NCBI RefSeq assembly: GCF_033568475.1
Contig: NC_133120.1
Span: forward strand, 84,338,151-84,402,150
Length of the DNA: 64,000 nucleotides
Source of the DNA: Henckelia pumila
Taxonomy: Eukaryota > Streptophyta > Magnoliopsida > Lamiales > Gesneriaceae
Reading direction: 5' to 3'
This document shows positions 47,982-60,705 of this stretch, piece after piece (within the stretch, counting starts at the first letter, position 1; each line of letters opens with the position of its first letter). The translations under genes and the position numbers were made by a program. Under the pieces are notes generated by a model. It was not told the origin of the DNA. It saw only the letters and a list, made by a program, of their open reading frames with translations, and did not search any database.

Positions 47982-48638
47982 ATGAATCAAAACGGTGTCG
48001 CAGCCCACCGCCACCGACGATCTCCGTCCTACGATCGATTCATCGGCGTATTCTCTCCTCCCTCGGAGACTGCGTTCTCTTCAACCCCCTCCGCGGCCAC
48101 CGGCGACGAATTAAACGAAGACGACGTCTTCTACAACGGCGACTTCTCCGAGCGGCAGCAAGGACATCCCTCCGGGATCAGCCACAGCCTCCGCCGCTCG
48201 GAGAAGTTCGGAATCCTCGCGGCGTTGCCGGAGCGCCAGGGGAATCTCGACGGCCAGTTTATAGTCCGGAAACCTGCTCTCCCTTCCTCATCAACCACGC
48301 CGTTCTCGCGTGTTATCCCTTCGATACCGAAACCTCACTCGTCTTCGGAGGTTAAGTACGCGCAATCACTTCCGGCGCGACGGTTTCAGCAATCCGCGCC
48401 GGTGAACGTCCCGATGTTTCCGAGGAAGCGGAGGAGTGGAGAGGCTTCCGACGTTGACTACGCCGATGAAGGCGACGACGATGAGATGCTGCCGCCTCAC
48501 GAAATCGTGGCCCGCGGATCGACGCAAAATCAGAAGAACACCTTCTCGGTGCTGGAAGGCGTGGGGAGGACGCTCAAGGGAAGAGATCTGCGGCAAGTGC
48601 GCAATGCCGTGTGGCAACAAACAGGTTTTCTGGACTAG
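47982..48638 (+). CDS. S40-family (senescence regulator, DUF584) protein
   Basis: Intronless, 218 residues. The N-terminus is PSYDRFIGVFSPP-like; the middle is disordered with a basic patch (FPRKRRSGE, about 146-154) that could be a nuclear signal. The family hallmark is at the C-terminus: LPPHEIVAR, then VLEGVGRTLKGRDLRQVRNA and VWQQTGFLD. S40 proteins are plant nuclear proteins induced in leaf senescence; some respond to dark, salicylic acid or pathogens. Molecular function is not known. The ATG at 47982 is the first in frame and the N-terminus agrees with the family. GC-rich compared with its flanks. Confidence 0.92.
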   Translation: MNQNGVAAHRHRRSPSYDRFIGVFSPPSETAFSSTPSAATGDELNEDDVFYNGDFSERQQGHPSGISHSLRRSEKFGILAALPERQGNLDGQFIVRKPALPSSSTTPFSRVIPSIPKPHSSSEVKYAQSLPARRFQQSAPVNVPMFPRKRRSGEASDVDYADEGDDDEMLPPHEIVARGSTQNQKNTFSVLEGVGRTLKGRDLRQVRNAVWQQTGFLD

Positions 48639-50559
48639 TAAGTAGTAATTTCAGCAAGCTTCTCTTTAATTCGACTTCCATTTTATTTTTGAGGTGGGGA
48701 ATTTCGGACTCAGTTTCTGTTCATAATTTCCTTCTGCAAAAGATCAAAAAAAAGTTCGAGCGCTTGAAATTCTATGGAATCGACGATTTAAGATTTACAG
48801 TGTCGACTGGATTTGCTTGCTGGTAGTGGTAAATAGTAAATTCCCTGAGAGATATTTGTTCAAGGGAAACAGATTGTGAATCTTCTGATTTTTAACGAAG
48901 TAAAGGCTTTGTGTTTGCAGCTTTCCATTTTTCAATATTTGTTTTAGTATTTCGGATGAACAAATATCCTTTTCTCCTCGGTTTTTATTTTTTAACCAAT
49001 AAGTTGAGCTCTCAATGAAAAAGATTCCTATTTTGGGATGTTACCCAAGTTGGGATTTGTTGTATGCACTCGGTCGTAATTATTTTATCGAGAAACCAAA
49101 AATGTTGAAATTTTTTTAACGTTTTAGGTTCAAACTTTATTTTAAAAAATGTTTCTATTTTTATTTTAAAAAAGTGTTTCTAGCTACGTGAAGATGAGAT
49201 TAAAGAGAGCATCGTTTTTTTCCGATGGCTTTAAAGCTAAATATTCCAATCTCTTTTTGTTATTTACTATTAGTTTTTGTTTACTCCACGAGTAGTAGTA
49301 GGCCGACAGATTTATAAGCAGGTCAACAATTGCTCTACGATTGATTTTAACTTTTCACGAATTGGTCTTTCATGTTAAACGTTTCCACATTATAGGATCG
49401 ATACCCATTTTACAAAAAAATAATGAGAAATGTTGTCACGGATCAATTTTATGACTCGAATATCTTATTTGAGTTTCGTGAAAGAGTCTTACAAAAATAT
49501 ACTTCGAATTTTAGGTCTATTTTATGTTAGTGCATACTTATTTTAAAAAGCAGTCACCATAGAAGTGGCAAAGTTAAAGTCTCAAAATTGGATTCAAATA
49601 TGATAGCATCGATTGCGTGAGAAATTTAGTACTAGTACGTAGATTGAGTTTAAATATATATACAAAAATATTTGATCAGATAAACAAAGGAGTCAGGTGT
49701 GTATGTTAGACATTTTTTTGGTCCCCTTGTTTTCCTCCGACCAAGTGCAACATACAGTCAACCTAAACGATTGACAAAGAATCTTGATAGGATTTTTAAA
49801 AAAAAAAAAAAAAAATTCACACCGACCCACCTTTTACCTTTCGCTTTTCTTTTCCTCGTTTTCAAGAACTTAGAAAAATCTTTTAGGATTGCCATTCACC
49901 GATGCATAAAAGTGATTTTGAATATATAATTGGGCATTTACCTGAATAAATAATAATATAAAGTGGTGCAATACAACTCAAAACAAGAGGTTTCGAAATA
50001 CCCATTTTGTCTTGCATCCTCAGCACTTTGATTAATCCAATAGACGAACCAAATTCTGCCCCACCTTAAGTCTGTGTATATACACGAATTAGTTGACATT
50101 TGTCACGGGCGCATTCTTTCATTTTCATCTTTGAGTTTTAGAGATGATTCAGCGCATAAATCACATAGGCAAGTCCGACAGGAGAATGAACCTGATACAA
50201 TAATATCCACGCCAAAAACACTAAAACTAATCTGGACAATTCCAGTCACCACTATACCACAATGGTCATTCACAAATTATACCGCTATCTACCATTAAAA
50301 TAGCATATACAATGATGCTTAAATTAATAGACAACAGAAGTTTTTTTATACAGGTAATTAATGAAAGACGGTCCTATTTCCCTATAAGTAAGCACAGATG
50401 CAAATCTTGAGAAACCTATTTCTCCAACGGAATTATTGGTTGCCACACGGTCGAGGGTAACTTAGAAACGAAGATAATTCAGCTAATACATGGAAAATTT
50501 TCCAAAACAGTCCAAATTTTAGACCGATATAGACTGTCGTCCTTCGTCTGTTCAAAACA
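48639..50559. other. Gene-free interval
   Basis: S40 3' flank, a decayed dispersed repeat at 49432-49512, a poly-A tract near 49797-49815 and the 3' UTR of the VPS55 gene near 50560. No other gene seen. Confidence 0.6.
49432..49512 (+). repeat. Dispersed GTGAGACGGTCTCAC-type repeat, decayed copy
   Basis: Reads GTCACGGATCAATTTTATGA, then CTCGAATATCTTATTTGAGT, matching the order of segments in the copy at 22130-22200. Confidence 0.45.
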
Positions 50560-53500
50560 TTACCACTCATCATCAAGGCTGGCACGATGAAAACAAAGGA
50601 CTGTGCACACAAATATGAAAAAGGAAGTGAATTCTATTATCATAGCTCCAGTTCCAATCAAGCCTGCGTGCCTGAGAATAATGGGAATGGCCATGCTCCC
50701 CACTGCTGATGCCCCAGTTAAGAACTTAGCTGCGTCCATCCATCTGCAGATGAGGGGCATTATACAAGAAAGGGGTTTCATTATAATGGGACCGAGTGAA
50801 ACTGTCCAGAACTCGTAAGTCGTAATATGTCATATTGATATACGTTCTGAAAATGTATTGCCGAGGGTAATTAAAAAATATTCCCCAAAAATATGGCACA
50901 AGACAACTGATGCAGAATCGCATTATGAGATGAGTTCATTTTCTTCGCGAGGAACAAAACTAAGATAATCTCAACATCTACATGCTGAAAATACTTACCC
51001 ATCACCATCACGACTAATCAGATACTGAGTGGATCCACCGCCAAAAAACAAACAAGGCATGGGTACAAGAACATACATGAGCGCTGTATAACAAGAAGCT
51101 TCGCCCAGTAAGTCCAGGAAAGAAATTAAAATTCTGAAATTTTATAGATTAAAGTCCCGTGAAATGCAAAACTGTCCCCCAAAAAAAATGTATATATCGT
51201 TATTAAAGGAAAATAATAATTTTATCTCAAATATTGAAATAAATGAAGACAAATAAAGAGCCTTTTATTTAGTAGAACAAAAAATTCACCCGACACATTC
51301 TTAGACAGGATTTTTAGAGGTATTTTAAAAATTATAGGGGATAGCGTGCGACGTGCATTTCACAGGGGTCATGCATTTCTGATTTCACCCATGAAACACA
51401 AGTAAAAATACACAAAAGCCACGGACTGACCTGAAAGAAGCGGCCACCAATTGCTGTATATTGCACAAGCCTGAAGAACGAATTTAAGTTGGAACAATAA
51501 AAAAAGTGCACCGTCAACATGTGTGTGTATACAAGTATTTTTACATTGCACGCTTTAGGCATGCAACAAATGTGAACATTTCAACGACAGAAAAGTAAGA
51601 GGAATGGATAAATAGAAATATGGTCGTTGAAAAGAGGCTTCGGGAGATCTAGCATATTTATGTGACTGGAAGTACAGTTTCCAACCAACAAATAGATGCC
51701 CACAAAGACGTAGCTTAGAGATAGCAAAAGTTTTTTTTTTTTTTTTTCTAAAGTCTGCATGCAAGAGACAGTTTGTCCAACAGGCTTGAAAAAAAATCAT
51801 GGCAATACTGAAAAATATTAGAAGATATTCCTCGACTTGGTAAGATAGAAAAAGAATGGGCATAAAATCAAAACGTATTATTGAATGTTCTTGATAAGTA
51901 ATGATCAGAGGAGAAGACATGATCATGATCTAGACAGCACAGATAAGGCTAAAGTGCCATACACCCTAATGCTCTGTTGAACAATGAAAAAGCTAGCAAT
52001 CATAATTTCCTATATGCTCTAATTATATCAAGCAGATGGAGTTATATGCAACCCCGGGATTATTAACTAAAAAATTCCAGTCCCTTCCTTCCTAAGGTCA
52101 CAATACTAGGTGTCGTAGAAGGACAAAATGGAAAGGGGACACAGAGTGACACCCAACATCCCATGCTAGCTAATTTTTGTATGGTGTGAGACAATAGGTT
52201 GTTTCCTTTATCGGATGGCAATGAGCCTAACGATAACGAAAGATGCACACCCAAATCTAAAATATAGTTGGTTAAGATGGATTGCTTACAATATAACCAT
52301 TTTTGGGGCAATAAAAATGATCAAGGAGAAGCTTACCACGATCTGGAGCAGGATGCTGGATGAAAACATGAAGGCAAGTCCTGCAAGACTGATCAATAAA
52401 TGTAATATGATTTATGATTTATAATACAAAAGAAAATTAAATTCACTTATTCATACTTCACTTACACTGCATTTATTGGCCAGGAAATCATTGATCAGCC
52501 ACAAAAGATGAAGCATCAGGCCGGCAAAGGGAACAAAATAAAAGTTCAAATAAGAAGAACTAAGCTGTAAGTAACAACATTCTACTTGACAAACAAATAT
52601 ATTTATTACAAATTTGCTCAATTACTCAGTGCGCGATGATGTGAATAAGACATCAAGACTCTTAAACACTTTGGATTCTAAGGTTTTGCATGTAACTTCA
52701 ACCACTGCCCAAAATCTCAATATGTATAAAGCAGATTGGTAGATGATTAAGTTTAAATTGATTTGGAACAAAGTTTACACAGAATGTAATTGTGAACTAA
52801 ACGCCACTCGGTAGGATGCTCCAACAACCCAATAAGTCAAAACCACTGCATTCAAGTTCATAAATAAATAATAATCACCGTTTGCGTCGTCCTTCTAAAA
52901 TGCCTCCATCAAACAAATGAATATGCATGCTGTGTCATCCATACTCGTATTTATTTCAAATCCGTGAACATAACTGCTCGTTCAGGCTCCCATATCAATC
53001 ACAAGAATGTGAAAATCATTCAATCCCTCAAACTAAATAGCAATACCTATCAGATGCATGGCCAATACAACTTCATGAACCAGTCAGTTATGTAAGTGAA
53101 AGATATGTTCTTTGTTAGTAGCCTCAGAAATTGCAAGCAAACACTCAAAGGATGACTGGTCCAACTTCCTAACCCGACTACTTTAAGACTATTTCTGCAG
53201 TTGTCCAAATTTCCAAATGAAAACAAAACAAAACCAAACCTGGTTTATCATATTTAAGACAGAGAAGGCAAACACTAATAATAAACCAAAGCTCCGCAAA
53301 TTCAGCAATAACTAAAAAAAATGCAATCAAAGCTAGGACAAAGCATTAGAGCCATTTCTGTGACAATTTATTGAAATCTACTTGCCCAAAAAAACCGTAT
53401 AAATTCAAGGCCAACGTGTAATTTCACTGCTGGTTAAACATTTGCGAAATTCATCAGCAATTACTGCCTTTAAATACCAAAAATCTGATCTGGCTACTAG

Positions 53501-53599
53501 TTCACGACCTATTTTCAAATATAAGGCGGAGTAATGAAGTGATTAACAAGTAAAGAAGCAAAGGGCGACGGAAAACCTACCTTCAACCGTCATCGCCAT
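50560..53599 (-). CDS. VPS55 / leptin-receptor-overlapping-transcript-like membrane protein
   Basis: Exons on the minus strand: 53599-53581, 52380-52337, 51470-51431, 51083-50999 and 50743-50560, joining in frame to 123 residues. Four membrane segments are visible: LAFMFSSSILLQIVACAIY, LLSALMYVLVPMPCLFFGG, KFLTGASAVGSMAIPIILRH, and AMIIEFTSFFIFVCTVLCF. NWWP, the LTGASAVGS motif and the end CFHRASLDDEW match plant VPS55, which with VPS68 acts in endosome-to-vacuole sorting. The N-terminus is shorter than usual (about 140 residues in Arabidopsis, as recalled): the 19-nt first exon is inferred from frame and splice sites, and an undetected or alternative 5' exon in the 1.2-kb first intron is possible. 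Exons 2-5 are secure. Confidence 0.82.
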
Positions 53600-53755
53600 C
53601 ACCGCAAAGTATGTGTTATGATTTCGCTTCAATACTGGAAATTGAGAACGGAGATTTAATTGATTTTCGAATAATTTGAAAACTATTGCCGAATTCAAGA
53701 AAAATAATACAGAGAAATGAAATTTCGTAGTAGTAGGAAAACGTCGTATAAGCAA

Positions 53756-54055
53756 GCTCTACACGGGGAGTATTTCGGGTTTTTCAGTTAAATTTTTATT
53801 TTAATCAAAAAAAATTATTTCAATTTGTATCCCAGTAAACCAATATGGATAATCTGGAAACACTTTTACTTGTAGCTTCAAATCATTAATTATTTAACTT
53901 ACATCAATCAAATCATTGAATTTAAATTAATATATTATCTCTTATAAATAATATTATTCATATTTTATTTATTATTAAAAAAATAAAATTATAATTTATC
54001 ATTTTTTATAAAATTTAATCAATCAAATCAAATAAACTATAATATATCAATCAAA
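53756..54055. other. AT-rich spacer upstream of VPS55
   Basis: The promoter side of VPS55, with poly-A/T tracts and AATCAAAT repeats close to the nested transposon. No gene seen. Confidence 0.5.
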
Positions 54056-54065
54056 TCAAATACTA

Positions 54066-54789
54066 GAGTTTTGCTATGCTGCCCATAGGGGTGGGCGGTT
54101 GGTGTCGGATAGTATAATTACTACCCGATCGGGTTCGGGTACCCGACAAAACCCGACAATATTTTTTTTTTTTTTTGAAAATTCAATATATATTAGTATG
54201 TATTATTCAAAAACATATCCTCTCTATTTTCATTATATTGCTCTCAACTAAAATGGTTGTTCATTTTTTTGGATTGGGTATACATACATCTATTGAGAAA
54301 TGATGATTTTTTAATTTGATTTTCCATAGATTTCGATTATTTAATTGTTTGATAGAGTTGAGAATTTTTTTTTTTCAAAACTTATGAAAAATAAGTAAAT
54401 ATATGAGGGTAGAAGTAGCTCACAATCATAAATATATGTATTGTTTTTAATTTTCACATTCATCAAATTTGCAAAAAAAAAAATAATAAAAAAAATCAAT
54501 CGGGTACCCGACCTTACCCGAAAAAATCGGGTACCCGATTTATTCGGATCGGGTTCGGGTAGTCAAAACGACTATCCGAAATGTCGGGTACTCGACATAT
54601 CGGGTACCCGATCCGATGAAACCCGACCCGCGCCCACCCCTAACTGCCCACCTCTGGTGCCCACCTATGAGGTAGCACTCATCCATTGGATGAACCATTT
54701 GTATATGATTCATCTCATTCATTGGATGAATATCACCTCATAGGTGGACATGGAAGTGGGCACCGAAAGTGGGCAACATAGCAAAACTC
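54066..54789. mobile_element. Mutator-like MITE interrupted by a hAT-like element
   Basis: The ends are inverted repeats: GAGTTTTGCTATGCTGCCCA on the left and GAGTTTTGCTATGTTGCCCA read inward from the right, one mismatch in 20. Identical 10-mers TCAAATACTA border it (54056-54065 and 54790-54799). Inner sequences (CACCTATGAGGT, TTCATCCATTGGATGAA) are also mirrored. Without the insertion it would be about 160 bp. The duplication length suggests the Mutator superfamily. No coding capacity. Confidence 0.85.
54086..54642. mobile_element. hAT-like non-autonomous element nested in the MITE
   Basis: The ends are perfect 12-bp inverted repeats TAGGGGTGGGCG/CGCCCACCCCTA. The 8-mers next to it, GCTGCCCA (54078-54085) and ACTGCCCA (54643-54650), match at 7 of 8 positions, an 8-bp duplication as expected for hAT. 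Subterminal regions carry several copies of the palindrome TCGGGTACCCGA, around an AT-rich core. No transposase. Confidence 0.85.
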
Positions 54790-54799
54790 TCAAATACTA

Positions 54800-55430
54800 T
54801 ATTAACTATCATTTCTCATTTATTTTTGTTATTACATTATATCTTATTTATTTTTTGTTGCATTATATTACTTATCTATGTATTATTCATATCATCACTC
54901 AAACCAATCGATACCGTTTGATATTCACTTTCTTCCATATAGAGATAAATATCAAATGCATGAATTACCAGAGACGCGAACGCAGTTAACTCAACCCAAT
55001 ACACAAAATTTGCAAATCTTTTAAACTCGTTTGACTTCATTCTAGTTATGGTTAAAATCTTGTTAAAACAGTTTAAAAGGATACATTATGAGTCAATTTA
55101 ACAAGATATGCTGCTTTGGTTACGTACTTACGTTTTAACATAATGCATCATGATTTGCCAAGTTATAAATATTAATCAGTAGGCACAGTGCATAAGCTTA
55201 CAACCAATTTGGTCCATAACAAAGGGTAGTGACTAACAAGAATAGAAAACCCTGCGCGTATCCTAAATCCTAAAAAACAATAACAGAACTAAACATCCAA
55301 ATATTCAATCCAGAATACCCATTGAAAAACATTTCACAAGGCACTTTGGTTGTTCCCTTTCTGCAATAAATGCCAAATGAACAAGTCATCTGATGGCTTC
55401 AGCAGCTTGAGAATTCAACATGATGATTAA
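54800..55430. other. Gene-free spacer and 3' UTR of the cyclophilin gene
   Basis: AT-rich to about 55180, then lower-AT sequence next to the cyclophilin stop codon. No gene seen. Confidence 0.5.
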
Positions 55431-58106
55431 CTAATCTTTGACGGTTGCCCGAAGGATCTTCACGTCATGTATAGGCCTGCATTCACAAAGAATCGTGATA
55501 TTTCAAGAGTATTCCAAACTTAGGGATGCCACACAGCAAACTTGAAATTGTAGTAAGGGGAAAAAAACCCAGAAGCTTTATTAACTAAAGGTGACAAATA
55601 ATGGTTACGGAGTAAGTGCCTGCACAGACATGGATGAACATAATAGCTGTCGCCTGTCGGAATTAAAACTCACTGATTACATGAGCGGAAAGTTGTGCAG
55701 GATTGCAAAAATAGTCACAGAGCAGGCAGTCATCGATTCGTCTTACACTCTTTTATAGAGTTAAATAGTTAATCATCAAAGAAAAAACACAAATATCATA
55801 CTTGGGCGCTCAACAGTCATACTTTCTCTTGACTCTCTATAATTTGTATCCAAGACTGTATTGACTATCGTGTTAGTTCATATCATGCAAATCATGGTTG
55901 TAAAAGGTAAGTGCCTGCAAAGTGCAGCCCATTCGCCTGGGAGACCACCCAGGTATGCAGCTAGTCACACCTTTCTCTGGGTGCATGTTGCGCAAAAGGC
56001 GGGATAAAAAGTGCCTAAGAAATTGAGGTCCAAAAGTGCTCATTTCTTTTAGATATAAATAAAAAAAAATAAAGCAAAGGTCGCCCAATTAGATGAAACC
56101 AAATACCCAAAGCCCAGAATGCCTGCGGTGTGGGTTTTTTGTTTCTTTCTTCTAACAGCAGTTCGTTTACTTTGTTTCCTTCTTCTTTTGTTTGTTTTTT
56201 TCTCAGAATTCAATGTTTCAATTCCTTTTTTTTTTCCTATAACAATTTATAGGCCATTTATTCAGTGATCAACTCTTTATTTACATTATTGCTTAATATT
56301 TATGAAATATTTTTTTGTTGTAATGTATATTACAGTGAAATTCACTTTACATCTATACATTCTAAAACTTTCATCCCTAGTGCCATTATTCTAATAAGAA
56401 GGATGCCAAGTGCGCTTTGTGCATAAGCCTCAATGACATTTTTGCGCCCTTCAGTCTTCAATCTTGAATTATTATAATGTAAATATAACATTTGAATGCA
56501 TAGATATATAATAGACATAAATTGCAACAATATATATACACAATTATATATAATATAAGTATTATATATACACCTATATAAAGCATTTGTATCCTTGTCA
56601 TATCCTAATTTTTTAGATTGTGTCATCGAATCTGTACCCGCCAATCGCCATAATAGATCGTTGATACGCAATCACACAACATTGTTAACTATAGAGAATA
56701 TGCTAGAGAAGATTATCAAAAAAACAGGTATCAGGCATACCTATCAGTGTTATCAGTTTGAACACTGCCGAGCCTCTTGACAATTTCCATTCCTCTACAT
56801 ATCCTTCCAAATATTGTATGTTTACCTGTAAAACAATTTCAGACATTTATGTCATTAACATATTATATAGTAGCGCTTTGAAAGCATTAGAATCATAACA
56901 CGCAGCTCGTGAAACATAGACACGCAAAAATTTAAACTGCCAGGTGAAACATCGAACAAGAGATATTATAATGCCCCATTTTCAGCAATTTTCAAGAGCC
57001 AAATATCTTATTAGAGAATTACTTCGTAACAAGCGAAATTGCAAATAAAAATCAAAATCAATAACATGGATGGTGTGGAAATTAAAGAGAGTAGAGAAAG
57101 CTGTAACCATGATTGTAGAATACCACAGTTTGAGGTCTCCGAAGGTATACAAATTATAGTTAATGCAAAAGATAAGATCAATTTACCATCGAGTGAAGGT
57201 GCCGGTGCCAAAGTTATAAAGAATTGGCTCCCATTTGTATTTGGACCCGCATTTGCCATGGATATAATACCAGCTCCTGTATGCTTCAATTCCCTCCGTA
57301 TCTCATCATCAAAATGCTTACTGCAACAAAAAAATCAGTAAAACAAAATCCAGGTCAGGTTACAAACTCGAAATATTGCTACCTCATCACCTTGCCAGAC
57401 AATTTAAGGGGTGGGTTTGGATATAAATGGAGAGACCTCAGAAAAATACTTTATTAAGCATGGTTTTAAGAGTGATGTCTTAACATAAATACATGAATTT
57501 TTAATCTTTTGATTCGTAGTTAAAGAAACATGTCTCTAATCTTTTAATAAGAAGCTGAAGCAGAAACGCCAGAATTTACATCTTCTGGCTTCTTAATTTC
57601 TGCCATTTCAAGGCTCAAAAAGAGCAAAGCGGATATATGCAATGGACGATGTTGTGGGGAGATAAGAATAACCTGATGAATAGATTAAAGAATGTAAATA
57701 CCCATATATCGATTCGCCACCTCTTCCAGTACCAGTAGGATCACCTCCTTGCACAACAAAATCCTGAAACCACAATTTAGGGTAAGCAAACTCAACACTA
57801 CTAGAGCACATAATTGCAGCTTTCGGAGGTAAAAAAAAAAAAACAAAAACAAAAGGAGAAACCTTGATGACTCTGTGAAATTTGACATTGTTGTAATAGC
57901 CCTTGCGAGCGAGCTTCACAAAATTATCGCAGGTTCGCGGCGCGTGGTGATAATACATCTGCCGTTGTTCCGACAAGAACAGTATTACAATATAGACAAA
58001 TAATAAATACATAAAAGGAGTGGAGAAATGAGAATACCTCGACGGTGATGGCACCCATGGAGGTCTCGAGAGTGACCTCCGGCGGCCCCCCGTCCGTATT
58101 CGACAT
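55431..58106 (-). CDS. CYP18-2: Peptidyl-prolyl cis-trans isomerase, PPIL1/CYP18-2 type
   Basis: Six coding exons: 58106-58038, 57958-57863, 57763-57702, 57320-57187, 56825-56741 and 55476-55431, joined to 163 residues, about the size of Arabidopsis CYP18-2. The cyclophilin core is visible: [24 protein letters not shown] and [18 protein letters not shown], with catalytic Arg52; [20 protein letters not shown] (Gln108, Phe110); and [18 protein letters not shown]. It ends [12 protein letters not shown]1-type cyclophilins sit in the spliceosome through SNW1/SKIP. It lies near other RNA-processing genes (SmG, an RRM protein), probably by chance. The last intron (55477-56740) is 1.26 kb and contains GGCG/GTGC-rich repeat-like patches near 55900-56050 and 56400-56460 that I could not classify. 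Confidence 0.94.
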
Positions 58107-58654
58107 CGACTCTTTTACGGCGGCGGTAGCGGATCCCTGTTTTGTGGATGGAAGGGTCGGGCCAACTGAAGTAGTAGGGGTCTGAGGGTCTCTCTCTATT
58201 TGTTTATTCTGAAAAAATACCTAAATATTTTCAATAAATATGTTTTAATTTAACAAATTTTCATGATAATATAATTTTAGCATTCGAATGGATATCAAAG
58301 AAAACACGATTAGAAATTGAAAAACATATCATTTTCTCAATTAACAAAGTTGTCCTTTTGATTTTAAATTTTTTTTTTTTGAAAACTTTTGATTTTAATA
58401 TTTGAGAAATATTATAATTTATATTTATAATTTATATAAATATAAAAACACGCAATAATAAACAATAATAATTAATTAAGCAATGACATGAATTAAATGT
58501 ACCAAAAATTAGATTAGAGGATGCAAATTCAATAATACCCTTGTAATTTACAAATTCGGCCCCTCTCCAGTTTTGCCATGAAAAAAAAGGCAGAGTAAAA
58601 ATCGTTTCCAAAGGCCCCAAACAATTCCAAATCTTTATACCTTGAGAAGCAAGC

Positions 58655-60705
58655 ATGGCGGCCATGAGAAATCTATCGAAGAACTTCATGTTTGGTTGCA
58701 TTTCTAATCCCATCTCCAGCTTTTTGTCATCATCTCCAGCGATTCTAATTTCTTGCCGAGGCTTAGCTTCCAAGCTTTTCGTCGGAGGTAGGTTTCTCAA
58801 ATCGTTCGCATTTATTGAGCTGAATGGAATTGGATGTTAATTTTAGATATCTGCCTCCTTTTTGGTGATTTTATTCCATCGGAGGTTTAAGAAGGGTTTA
58901 TGGAAATTTGATTTTTGGCTCTCAAATTCGTAGTTCTTAGGCTAATTTACTGCCATCTGTTTTAGCCATTGCGTTATGTTTTCACTGCTTGAATTTGGAT
59001 GGATGGAATTAAGTGAAGGATTTGATTTGATAATGGATATCAATTGAAATTATTTGAAATCATCGTAATTGTTAATAAAATTGTCTAAATTAGATTACAG
59101 TTAAATTCACCTAAATTTGAATCATCCAAATAAATCAAATTGATTAAAAATTATGGATTTAAGATCCGTGATTTCAAATAACTCGATTCAATCAGCTTGC
59201 AAGAGATTTTGAAGATTTGGTCGAAAAGTAGAAGAAAAAATTGAGTGTCAAAGCAATGCCATACGGTTCACTTCCAACTGTTTAAAATACAAGCCTAGGA
59301 AACATTAATTTACCAGAGGACTAAACGATTCCGTATTCAAGCTTTCATTGAATTTATGTATCTTGATTTAACCGAGAGAGCATGTGAGGACAGAAGGTCT
59401 ATGCCTTGCCCCGATTCAAACCCAAAAAAATTTAAACCTTTTCAAGTAATTTCTAAAATAATCATCTTTTCAGCCTCCAAGTATCCATTATATAAGCCCC
59501 TGATAGTTGGAATCCTTAGTTCCACACTGGACGAGACTACCCTGGAATCTCCTGATGCGGGACATTCTGGTTTAGCGGAGAGAAATTCAGTGTCTATGCA
59601 TCAAGTATGGTCACTACATGAATATGTGATAATTTGTAGAAACATGGGGTTGAGTTCTTATGTGTGCACCGGGTAAGTGCCATCCTCTATCAAAAGATAG
59701 CCTACAGCAAATTTATCATGTTCGATTGAGCTGACAATCGCTATGGTGTTGCGCATCCCAAGTATGCTAAATGTGAGTTAGAAAGTCAGCTGAGAACTGT
59801 TCAAAAGTTGATATTTGATTAGAATGGCAATCCGTCATTCTTACACCAAACATTCATTTCATTATTTGTTTCTGAATGATAATATCATGCCTTCTTTTGG
59901 GCTGCCATTGATCAAGCTCGAAACTAGTTGACATAAGATTGTATTGACTTAATCGTGTGGCTTTTACTACCTATAGACTATTGATTTCCGTTTGTCGTTT
60001 AATCCATTTACATTAAGTACTTGAGTTTAATTTTTTGTAGGTTAGAGAACTTGAGATTTCAACCGAAATTTCACACAAAATATAGAAACAATGGTTGGCA
60101 TGAGTCTTTGCACAACATTCGTTTTCATTTCTGATAATATCATTGACCTTTCGCACTCGTTGTAGCTGAGCCCATTTTAAAGGTGCTTGTGATGTCTTAA
60201 TGAATACAAATTTATCACAGGACTTTCGTATCATACCACAGAAGAGGGTTTATCAGAGGCCTTTTCTGAATGTGGCCAAGTTATAGAAGGTACATTTAGA
60301 AACTAGCTCCACTTACATAAAACTCCTCCACAATGTAGCCAAACTAATGTCACCCTCTCTCATGTCTAAATTATTTGTTCTGGCAGCCACAATCGTGATG
60401 GATCGAGTATCAGACCGATCAAAGGGTTTTGGCTTCGTTTCCTACGCATCTGAGCACGAGGCGGAGAAAGCCATCACAGAAATGAATGGAAAGGTTGCCC
60501 TATGCTGTTTTCTCTCTCTGATTTCATCATAACATTCTTAATCTTTTTCTTTTTCGTTTTTCATTACATTCTTAATCTTAAACCAACCAATCTGTAGGTA
60601 CTAAATGGACGCCTTATATTTGTGGATTATGCTAAGCCCAGATCAGGTTATGGTGGCGGCACGCCTATAGCTAGAGGACCCCCGGAAACAGCGATGGATA
60701 ATTGA
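58655..60705 (+). CDS. Organelle-targeted glycine-rich/RRM RNA-binding protein
   Basis: Four coding exons: 58655-58787, 60221-60289, 60387-60493 and 60598-60705, joined to 138 residues. Residues 1-38 are a Ser/Arg-rich targeting peptide without acidic residues (MAAMRNLSKNFMFGC...), suggesting mitochondria or plastids. One RRM follows, with RNP2 LFVGGL (41-46) and RNP1 KGFGFVSY (80-87), and a short Gly-containing tail (RSGYGGGTPIARG). Small organellar RRM proteins of this kind bind RNA and take part in editing, splicing or cold responses; which applies here is unknown. It is divergent from the cyclophilin gene, with about 550 bp between start codons. Intron 1 is 1.4 kb, and an open frame in it (59356-59676) has no recognisable domain. 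Confidence 0.92.

Noticed and set aside
55900-56050. GTGC/GGCG-rich patch in the cyclophilin intron considered as a SINE
   Set aside because: No box A and box B pair, poly-A tail or target duplication could be shown.
59356-59676. 106-residue frame in intron 1 of the RRM gene
   Set aside because: No recognised domain; inside an intron supported by frame and splice sites.
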